From positions 3,650 through 15,040 of the forward strand of contig DLKG01000054.1 in assembly GCA_002490315.1 (NCBI GenBank): a stretch of DNA of 11,391 nucleotides. The letters are read 5' to 3'. This document shows, piece after piece, positions 5,759-11,391 of this stretch; position 1 is the stretch's first letter; every line of letters begins with the position of its first letter. The position numbers and the translations under genes were made by a program. Source of the stretch: Prevotella sp. UBA7594 (lineage in GTDB: Bacteria; Bacteroidota; Bacteroidia; Bacteroidales; Bacteroidaceae). The notes under the pieces were generated by a model. It was not told the origin of the DNA and did no database searches. It worked only from the letters and a program-made list of their open reading frames with translations.

Positions 5759-7747
5759 TTACGGATTGTAGCGCACGAAAGCCTCCATCGCCTCGTAGCA
5801 TGCGAGTCCGAGGTTGTGGTAGAGCTCGGCAGTGGCATGGTTGCGGTCCTCGGCGCGCTGCCAGAAGAGGCGTTCGTCGTTGCCGAGGAACGGTGCGCTC
5901 TCCATCTGCGACGAGTGTTTGAGAATGCAGTTGCGCTTGCCGCGCAGTTCCTCCGGCGACATCGGCACACACATCTCGATGTTCTCGATTTCCCATTCTG
6001 CCCATGCTCCGCGGTACATCCATATGCGGCAGTCGTTGAGCCACTCGGCTCCTGCCTCTTTCTCGAGCTCGATGGCTGCGAGCACGGCGTCGGTACACTT
6101 GCGGTGGGTGCCGTGCGGGTCGGCGAGGTCGCCGGCTACGTACACCTGATGGGGCTTCACCTCCTGCAGCAATGCACGCACAATCTCCACGTCCTTCTCC
6201 GTCATCGGCAGTTTCTCTATCTTGCCCGACTCATAGAACGGAAGGTCGAGGAAATGCACGTGGTCGAGCGGAATGCCGTTGTAGGTACATGCCGTGCGGG
6301 CTTCGCCGCGACGGATGAGACCCTTTATCTGGCGCACCTCAAGAGTGTCCATGTCCGACGGCTTCTTCTGTGCGAGGAAAGCCTTTATGTCGGCGTACAT
6401 CTTCTTTATCACCTCGTCCTTGCTGTCGCAGAAGAGCTGGTTGAAGCCGTTGACGAAGTGCATGAATCGCGTCACTTCCTCGTCGCCCACGGCGATGTTG
6501 CCCGATGTCTCGTAAGCCACGTGCACGTCGTGGTGCTGCTGCACGAGGCGGCGAATGGTGCCACCCATGGAAATCACGTCGTCGTCGGGATGCGGCGAGA
6601 ACACGATGACACGCTTCTGTGCGGGCAGCGCGCGCTCAGGACGGTAGGTGTCGTCAGCGTTGGGCTTGCCGCCGGGCCATCCAGTGATGGTGTGCTGCAG
6701 GTCGTTGAATATCTTGATGTTGCAGTTGTAGGCAGAGCCGAAGCGTGCGAGCAGGTCGGAGAGTCCGTTCTCGTTGTAGTCCTTGTTGGTGAGCTTGAGA
6801 ATCGGCTTGCCGAGCAGTTGGCAGAGCCAGACAACGGCGGCGCGTATGGTCTTCTCGTTCCATTCGCAAGTGGTTACGAGCCAGGGGTGGACAATGCGCG
6901 TCAGCTTGCCGGCGGCAGCGAGGTCGCATACGAGCTTGGCGTCGTTGTGGGTCTGCACGAACGAGGCGGGAATGGCGTCGGTGATGGGACCTTCCACTAT
7001 CTTCTGCACGATTTCCGACTTCTCCTCGCCCCATGCCGTGAGGAAGAGTTTGTGTGCTGAGAGCAGCGTGTGCACGCCCATCGTGATGGAGCACGGCGGC
7101 ACTTGCTCCTGTGTGCCGAAGCTGTTGGTCATCTCGTCGCGCGATGTCTGGTCGATGAGAATGATGCGGCTCATGGATGCGAGGCTTGAGCCAGGCTCGT
7201 TGGTGGCGATGTTGCCCATGCGTCCGATGCCGAGCAGGGCGATGTCGAGTCCGCCCTCGGCTGCGATGAGCTGTTCGTAGGCGCGGCAGTGGTCGAACAC
7301 GTCCTCCTGCGGGATGTTGCCGTCGGGCGTGTGCACGTTCTCCGCCTTTATGTCTACATGGTCGAGGAAGCGGTGGCGCAGCTGGCTGATGGCGCTGTGC
7401 TCACTGTCGGCGCTGAGCGGGAAGTACTCGTAGGCGTTGAACACCACTACGTTTTCGAAGCTCAGTCCTTCCTCCTTGTGGCGGCGTACAAGCTCTTCGT
7501 AGACGGGCGTGAGCGAGAGGCCCGTGCCGAGGGCGAGGACACACTTGCGTCCGGCGTCCTTGGCGCGCTTTATCTCTTTCTCCACGCTGTCGGCGATGAG
7601 TCGTGCGCCCTCCTCTACATTGGGATATATGTCAGTGAAAAGTTTCTCGCAACGTGTTATCTCGGAACGCTCCACTGCCGTGCGGGGGCGGTAGTACTGT
7701 TCCGGCACTTTGTTTAGCACAATCTGTGAACTTAAGTGAAGATTCAT
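5759..7747 (-). CDS. NagB-like domain fused to PIG-L/LmbE deacetylase (putative amino-sugar enzyme)
   Basis: This 662-residue cytosolic protein has two domains. Residues ~30-290 have the glucosamine-6-phosphate deaminase (NagB/RpiA) fold: GTGLSLTP (74-81), DHVDIKAEN (129-137) and NEPGSSLAS (183-191) align with Escherichia coli NagB. The catalytic positions do not match: D72, D141 and H143 of E. coli align with Y106, M177 and N179, while E148 is kept as E184. Residues ~378-600 are a PIG-L/LmbE zinc deacetylase with an intact HPDDD (386-390) and HGTH (545-548), so N-deacetylation of an amino sugar is the better supported activity. The fusion is a known Bacteroidetes architecture usually annotated as glucosamine-6-phosphate deaminase; from memory its relatives share similar NagB-site changes. 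The gene begins 36 bp after the GH92 mannosidase stop, so the two are probably co-transcribed, suggesting handling of GlcNAc-containing glycans. Deaminase activity should not be assumed from the name. Confidence 0.9.
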   Translation of the reverse strand: MNLHLSSQIVLNKVPEQYYRPRTAVERSEITRCEKLFTDIYPNVEEGARLIADSVEKEIKRAKDAGRKCVLALGTGLSLTPVYEELVRRHKEEGLSFENVVVFNAYEYFPLSADSEHSAISQLRHRFLDHVDIKAENVHTPDGNIPQEDVFDHCRAYEQLIAAEGGLDIALLGIGRMGNIATNEPGSSLASMSRIILIDQTSRDEMTNSFGTQEQVPPCSITMGVHTLLSAHKLFLTAWGEEKSEIVQKIVEGPITDAIPASFVQTHNDAKLVCDLAAAGKLTRIVHPWLVTTCEWNEKTIRAAVVWLCQLLGKPILKLTNKDYNENGLSDLLARFGSAYNCNIKIFNDLQHTITGWPGGKPNADDTYRPERALPAQKRVIVFSPHPDDDVISMGGTIRRLVQQHHDVHVAYETSGNIAVGDEEVTRFMHFVNGFNQLFCDSKDEVIKKMYADIKAFLAQKKPSDMDTLEVRQIKGLIRRGEARTACTYNGIPLDHVHFLDLPFYESGKIEKLPMTEKDVEIVRALLQEVKPHQVYVAGDLADPHGTHRKCTDAVLAAIELEKEAGAEWLNDCRIWMYRGAWAEWEIENIEMCVPMSPEELRGKRNCILKHSSQMESAPFLGNDERLFWQRAEDRNHATAELYHNLGLACYEAMEAFVRYNP

Positions 7748-7783
7748 AATAGTAACGGTTTTTATGTGAAACTTTAGATTCCT

Positions 7784-9955
7784 TTACGGGCGGCAAGCCT
7801 TCTTTGTGCCCCATTTCGACGGTTTCGGTCCCATGGTCAGCTCGAGCGTTCCGCCTCGGCGGATGTCCTGATAGTCGATGTAGGAGTTGTTGAGCGTGCG
7901 TCCGTTGAGGCGTGCGCTCTGCACGTAGATGTTCTTGTCGGAGTTGTTCTTGGCGACGACGGTGAAGGTCTTGCCTCCGCCCACGTTGACGGTCGCCTTA
8001 GAGAAGAGCGGCGAGCCGATGACGTAGCGTCCGCCGACGGGGTCCACCTGGTAGAGTCCGAGAGTGGAGATGATGTACCATGCCGACATCTGTCCCACGT
8101 CCTCGTTGCCTGAGAGTCCGTCGGGCTGGTCGAGATACATCTCGTTCATCATCTTGCGCAGCAGCGGGGCAGCCTTGTCGGGACGTCCGGCGTAGTTGTA
8201 CATGTAGATGACGTGATGGCTCGGCTCGTTGCCGTGGGCGTACTGTCCGGTCATGCCCGACATGTCGGGCGAGGCGTTCTCGCCGGCGAAGCCCTCAACG
8301 AAGAAGAGCGAGTCGAGTTTCGACATGAATGCCTTGTCGGAGCCGAAGAGCGAGATGAGTCCGTGTACGTCGTGGGGCACGAGGAAGGTGTACTGCCATG
8401 CGTTGCCCTCGGTGTAGTCGTTGGTGCGGTGCTCGGCGCCGAAGGGGTTGAAGGGCATGTGGTATTTGCCCTCGGTGCTGATGGCGCGGAGGAAGCGTGT
8501 CTCCGGATCCCAGTATTTCTTGTAGGAGCGTGAGCGGTTGTAGAAGTAGTTGTAGTCGTCGGTCTTGCCGAGGAGCTTCGCCACCTTTGCCACGCCGTCG
8601 TCGGCCTCGCAGTATTCGAGGGCCTTGGCTACGGTTTCGTTCTCTGGCTCGAGATCCCATGGAATGTAGCCGTATTTCTTGAGGAGTCCGAGGTCGCGGT
8701 CGTCCTTGAGCTGCGTGTTCTTGAGAGCCTCAAGAGCCAGTTCCTTGTTGTCGACGAGTCCCTTCATGGTGAGGTCGGCGAGGACGATGGCGCCCGGGTT
8801 GCCCACCATGCAGTCGGTCTCGGAGCCCATGAGATGCCAGACGGGGAGGCGTCCCTGCTGCTTGTAGATGTTGAGGAAGGTCTCGGCGAAGTCGCGCTGC
8901 ATCTCGGGGAAGAGGAACGACATGAGCGGGTGTGAGGCACGGTAGGTGTCCCAGAGCGAGAGTGTGGTGTAGTTGGTGAAGTCGCCCTTGTGCACCTTGC
9001 CGTCGGCGCCGCGGTATTCGAGGTCGACATCGTTGAACTTCGAGCACGATGTCATGAGATGGTACATGGCGGTGTAGAAGATGCGCTTCTGAGTGAGGTT
9101 GGAGGTCTCTATGGCGATGCGCGAGAGCTGGCGGTTCCAAGCCTCGTCGGCAGCCTTCACGGCAGCGTCGAAGTCCCATCCGGCAAGCTCAGCCTTCATG
9201 TTGAGCTTTGCCTTGTCGATGTTGACGGGCGAGAGCGCCACCTTCACGAGCAGCGGCTTCGTGGCGTCGCTCACGGTGAGCACCACGCGCTCCATGGAGT
9301 CGAGGCGGTTGACGGTTACGGGCTGTGAGAACTCGATGTCGAAATATATGCGACGGTCGGCTGCCCATCCGTTCGAGCGGCGGAAGCCGGTGAGGCGTGT
9401 CGGGGTCTCCTGCGTGAGGAGACAGTCGTTGAGCTTGTCCCAGCCTATGCACTGCGAGAGGTCGAGGGCGAGCTGAGGCTTTGCGCCGTTCTGGAAAGTG
9501 TAGCGGTGGAAGCCGCAGCGCTCCGTGGCAGTAAGCTCCACGAGCACGTTGGGGTCGGTGAGCTGCACGGAGTAGTAGCCCGGGTGCACTTTCTCGTTGG
9601 CATGGGTGAAGCGTGTAGAGGTCTGCTTGAAGTCCTTCACGGGCAGGAAGGCGATGTCGCCGAGGCAGCCGATGCCGGTGCCGGAGAGGTGCATGTGGCC
9701 GAAGCCGATAAGCTCGTCGTCGTCATAGTAGTAGCCCGAGCACCAGTCCCATCCGCGCGTCGGCTCCGTGGGGCCGAGCTGTACGAGTCCGAAGGGCACG
9801 TTGGCTCCCATGAACGTGTGGCCGTGGCCGCCCGTTCCTACATATTGATTGACGAATTGCGTGAGATTCGGAGTGGCTGCAAAAGCGCTTATTGCGCTCA
9901 TGCAGAGCGTGAGCGCAGCCACTGCAGTAAGTCGTAATAGATGTTTTGTTTTCAT
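7784..9955 (-). CDS. GH92 family alpha-mannosidase, secreted
   Basis: GH92 enzymes are calcium-dependent inverting exo-alpha-mannosidases that trim mannose from N-glycans or yeast mannan, commonly in the Bacteroidetes periplasm. The 723-residue protein starts with a clear signal peptide (basic KTKH, hydrophobic core ~6-25, likely cleavage after AFA26). Family motifs in order: QYVGTGGHGHTFMGA (37-51), WDWCSGYYYDDDELIGFGHMHLSGTG split around residues 69-94, LWDTYRASHPL (334-344), the catalytic-acid region TEGNAW with E516, HGNEPSHH (574-581), and GNEDVGQMSAWY (616-627) containing the general-base aspartate D619. Both the N-terminal beta-sandwich and the (alpha/alpha)6 barrel are complete, and length is usual for the family. 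Linkage specificity (alpha-1,2, 1,3, 1,4 or 1,6) cannot be read from sequence here. It heads a likely operon with the NagB-like/PIG-L gene. Confidence 0.96.
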   Translation of the reverse strand: MKTKHLLRLTAVAALTLCMSAISAFAATPNLTQFVNQYVGTGGHGHTFMGANVPFGLVQLGPTEPTRGWDWCSGYYYDDDELIGFGHMHLSGTGIGCLGDIAFLPVKDFKQTSTRFTHANEKVHPGYYSVQLTDPNVLVELTATERCGFHRYTFQNGAKPQLALDLSQCIGWDKLNDCLLTQETPTRLTGFRRSNGWAADRRIYFDIEFSQPVTVNRLDSMERVVLTVSDATKPLLVKVALSPVNIDKAKLNMKAELAGWDFDAAVKAADEAWNRQLSRIAIETSNLTQKRIFYTAMYHLMTSCSKFNDVDLEYRGADGKVHKGDFTNYTTLSLWDTYRASHPLMSFLFPEMQRDFAETFLNIYKQQGRLPVWHLMGSETDCMVGNPGAIVLADLTMKGLVDNKELALEALKNTQLKDDRDLGLLKKYGYIPWDLEPENETVAKALEYCEADDGVAKVAKLLGKTDDYNYFYNRSRSYKKYWDPETRFLRAISTEGKYHMPFNPFGAEHRTNDYTEGNAWQYTFLVPHDVHGLISLFGSDKAFMSKLDSLFFVEGFAGENASPDMSGMTGQYAHGNEPSHHVIYMYNYAGRPDKAAPLLRKMMNEMYLDQPDGLSGNEDVGQMSAWYIISTLGLYQVDPVGGRYVIGSPLFSKATVNVGGGKTFTVVAKNNSDKNIYVQSARLNGRTLNNSYIDYQDIRRGGTLELTMGPKPSKWGTKKACRP

Positions 9956-9974
9956 AAATTAGTCTTTATCATTT

Positions 9975-9983
9975 GCAAATTTA
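9975..9983 (-). promoter_or_regulatory. Candidate Bacteroidetes -7 box for the GH92 gene
   Basis: On the minus strand the sequence TAAATTTGC matches the Bacteroidetes -7 consensus TAnnTTTG and lies about 20 nt before the GH92 ATG at 9955. No TTTG lies 19-21 nt upstream; the nearest (in CGTTTGAG) is about 24 nt away. A very short leader would result. Sequence match is direct, promoter activity is inferred. Confidence 0.35.
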
Positions 9984-10295
9984 CGTATTTTTGGTTTTGT
10001 AGCGGCTCAAACGGAGCGAGTTTTTTAGGCTTGTAGCATACAAATAATGTTAAATGTGCAAATATCGTATGCGGAGTAAAAAAGTATTACAAAAAGAATT
10101 TCCAATCTGGAGATTTCCGTCTTCGTCAGAAAGGCAGCGTCGCTCTTCTTTATGCAAATCCAATCCGTTATTCTTGCATGGCGCTACATTACGAAGCCCC
10201 AAACCATGCTTTCTGCCTGGGGTTATTCCGCTTCCCGCTCTAAAATCTCTGCTTCTGCCATGTTAAAAGCGCCGTTTCCGAATAGCAGAAGTGCC

Positions 10296-10349
10296 GCTTT
10301 AGCCTGCTTAAAGCGTGGCTTTAGCTTGCCTAAAGTGCCGCTTTGTGCC
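10296..10349. repeat. 22-nt tandem palindromic repeats
   Basis: A unit starting GCTTTAGC begins at 10296 and again at 10318, and a partial copy (GCTTTGTGCC) at 10340, giving a strict 22-nt period. Each full unit is a palindrome: CGCTTTA/TAAAGCG in the first, CTTTAG/CTAAAG in the second. The 12-mer AAGTGCCGCTTT also occurs twice, at 10289-10300 and 10333-10344. No function can be assigned. Confidence 0.55.
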
Positions 10350-10562
10350 ATATCGTTTTGCACATTGTCGGCTGCCGATTGCGTACGCGCCTGATACACA
10401 GTGCTTTCTCTGCTGCACACAAATCCTTGGAGAAAAATCGCCCAAAGTGCTACTTGCTGATTTTCTCGCAAGTTTTGGACGCCAAATCATGCAAATATTG
10501 TCATTGCAAGCCGCAATGCTTTTAACAAGCTAATATGATATTTAAGCGTAAGAAATGCTTGA

Positions 10563-11012
10563 ATGGACGCGGAAAAAAAGCCTACAGGCGAGAAATACGT
10601 TGACCCGCAGGGCATCACTCCCGACATGGCGAGCGTCACGAACATCGGCGTGAAGTGGAACGAGGGCGACAATCAGGAGACAAAGCTCCAGAAGATCATC
10701 ACCCAGAAGTACATCGCGTCCTTCCCCTACAGCTACGAGCCGTGGGTTGACCTCCGCCGCACCGGTTATCCGAAGCTCTTCCCCATTCTCAATCCACAGG
10801 ATGGTGACGGCACTATCTTGGAAGGTGACCACAAGGTGCAGAGCCATGACAATATCATGCGTCGCATTCCTTGGACTTACGACGATTCTACAACGAAGGC
10901 AGAACTCGAGGAGACGGCTATTCCTGCTCTCGGCCTGGATGCTGGCACGCGCTCCGCTGCCAACACTCAGATGCAGCGCTTGTGGTGGGACATTGATTGG
11001 TCCAACTTCTAA
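10563..11012 (+). pseudogene. C-terminal remnant of a SusD/RagB-family protein
   Basis: The 149-residue frame matches the last quarter of SusD-like glycan-binding outer-membrane lipoproteins, which pair with SusC TonB-dependent transporters. Hallmarks are KLQKIITQKYIASFP (41-55), the WVDLRRTGYPKLFP segment (61-74), the IMRRIPW motif (98-104) and a final NTQMQRLWWDID. Intact family members are around 450-600 residues with a lipoprotein signal at the N-terminus; here the frame is closed by a TGA directly before the ATG at 10563 and no signal peptide or tetratricopeptide-like N-terminal domain is found upstream in any frame. Family-like sequence already appears near KYVDPQG (11-17), so the break lies at about 10560-10590. 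No susC lies beside it. It is followed by a hairpin and a strong terminator, which fits the original 3' end of the gene. Confidence 0.82.
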
Positions 11013-11050
11013 AGTGACAATGTATAGAGCACATTAATACGAAACTCAAT

Positions 11051-11100
11051 TAGCGGATATTATACGAATCAGAATGACGGATGTCGTATAGTATCCGTTA
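11051..11100 (+). repeat. 17-bp inverted repeat in the susD-remnant 3' flank
   Basis: Positions 11051-11067 pair with 11084-11100 around a 16-nt loop. Two positions (53/98 and 60/91) are G-U pairs in plus-strand RNA but A-C mismatches in minus-strand RNA, so a hairpin in the susD-direction transcript is favoured. It lacks a T run and precedes the terminator at 11141-11175 by 40 bp, so it may stabilise a 3' end or be an old operator or insertion scar. Confidence 0.5.
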
Positions 11101-11140
11101 ATAGTACCCGTTAATTCAAGTTGCGGAGTTAAGGAAAACA

Positions 11141-11175
11141 AAAAGCCTCGCAAGCGAATGACTTGCGAGGCTTTT
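11141..11175. terminator. Bidirectional intrinsic terminator
   Basis: AAAAGCCTCGCAAG (11141-11154) and its perfect reverse complement (11162-11175) form a 14-bp stem with a 7-nt loop. On the plus strand the stem ends in TTTT followed by GCTTTT, and on the minus strand in TTTT followed by TGTTTTCC, so it can end both the susD-remnant transcript and the tRNA-Asn transcript coming from the right. Confidence 0.9.
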
Positions 11176-11185
11176 GCTTTTGGAG

Positions 11186-11259
11186 CGCTTCAAGATGGAC
11201 TTGAACCAACGACCCCCTGATTAACAGTCAGGTGCTCTAACCAACTGAGCTATTGAAGC
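11186..11259 (-). tRNA. tRNA-Asn (anticodon GUU), copy 1
   Basis: The minus strand folds into a complete cloverleaf. It has a 7-bp acceptor stem GCTTCAA/TTGAAGC, D-arm GCTC...GAGC, anticodon stem CCTGA/TCAGG with loop CTGTTAA (anticodon GTT), a 5-nt variable loop, T-loop TTCAAGT and discriminator G at 11186. CCA is not encoded. The T-stem GTTGG/CCATC has one U-U mismatch at positions 50-64. Terminator follows at 11175-11141. Confidence 0.96.
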
Positions 11260-11317
11260 ATGCATATCGTTCAACGGGCTTGCATGAAACAGAAGGCGTC
11301 TCCGGAGCTTCTTCGAG

Positions 11318-11391
11318 CGCTTCAAGATGGACTTGAACCAACGACCCCCTGATTAACAGTCAGGTGCTCTAACCAACTGAGCTATTGAAGC
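11318..11391 (-). tRNA. tRNA-Asn (anticodon GUU), copy 2
   Basis: This copy is identical to copy 1 over all 74 nt, including the T-stem U-U mismatch, and the identity extends 3 bp further on the 3' side (11315-11391 equals 11183-11259). Its 5' end coincides with the last base of the window. A 58-bp spacer separates the two mature tRNA genes, and they are probably co-transcribed leftward. The promoter is outside the window. Confidence 0.96.

Larger units (their letters stand above)
9956..10562. other. Gene-free spacer with short palindromic repeats
   Basis: About 600 bp separate the GH92 start from the truncated susD frame. Short open frames exist on both strands (10054-10266 +, 10152-10394 +, 10223-10471 -), but they overlap one another, have no motif I recognise, and at least two run through the palindromic repeats at 10296-10349, so I do not call any as a gene. 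Near the right end CATTGC (10502-10507) and GCAATG (10513-10518) form a hairpin followed by CTTTT. The stretch may be an intergenic repeat or the scar of the event that removed the 5' part of the susD-like gene. Confidence 0.55.

Noticed and set aside
5738..7060. 440-codon plus-strand frame opposite the NagB-like/PIG-L gene
   Set aside because: The composition is that of an antisense shadow (runs of H, V, E, L), and the opposite strand holds intact NagB-like and PIG-L motifs throughout.
10223..10471. 82-codon minus-strand frame in the spacer left of the susD remnant
   Set aside because: The product looks somewhat protein-like, but it crosses the 22-nt palindromic repeats, overlaps two plus-strand frames of similar length and has no known domain; it could be a multi-copy repeat that happens to be open.
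11183..11391. Attachment-site pair of an integrated element
   Set aside because: Only 55 bp lie between the repeats and there is no integrase; a simple tandem tRNA duplication explains them.

Overview
The window looks like chromosomal DNA from a member of the Bacteroidales, most likely a Prevotella-type organism. This rests on gene content: a NagB-like/PIG-L fusion of about 660 residues, a GH92 mannosidase, a Ser-type S1 sulfatase and a SusD-family outer-membrane lipoprotein remnant. It also fits the A-rich leaders without a clear Shine-Dalgarno and a TAnnTTTG-type -7 box before the mannosidase gene. No species can be named from sequence alone.

Layout, left to right. Positions 1-128 are an AT-rich leader of repeated TAACTTCT units. 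Then come sufS (cysteine desulfurase, +), a spacer with 13-nt tandem repeats and a GC-rich palindrome, a secreted S1 sulfatase (+), and a WYL-family regulator (+) 28 bp behind it. The next three genes are on the minus strand. guaD (guanine deaminase) converges on the regulator with a 6-bp gap. A 116-bp REPIN-like element lies between guaD and rnhB (RNase HII), and rnhB follows a 308-bp spacer that holds a set of adjacent hairpins. Further right on the same strand, a GH92 alpha-mannosidase gene is followed 36 bp later by the NagB-like/PIG-L gene, a likely two-gene operon. Positions 9956-10562 hold no gene I can support, only short palindromic repeats. A 149-codon C-terminal remnant of a susD-like gene (+), a bidirectional terminator and two identical tRNA-Asn(GUU) genes (-) close the window.

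How the genes fit together. The sulfatase, GH92 enzyme and SusD remnant all belong to the secreted glycan-foraging repertoire of Bacteroidales, while the NagB-like/PIG-L protein is cytosolic and belongs by family to amino-sugar metabolism. The lone susD 3' end without susC suggests a decayed or rearranged polysaccharide utilisation locus. sufS (Fe-S assembly), guaD (purine salvage), rnhB (ribonucleotide removal) and the tRNAs are housekeeping genes with no evident link to it.

The points most worth a second look are the hairpin cluster upstream of rnhB, the REPIN-like element with a related solo palindrome 3 kb away, the loss of the classical catalytic residues in the NagB-like domain, and the susD truncation boundary.
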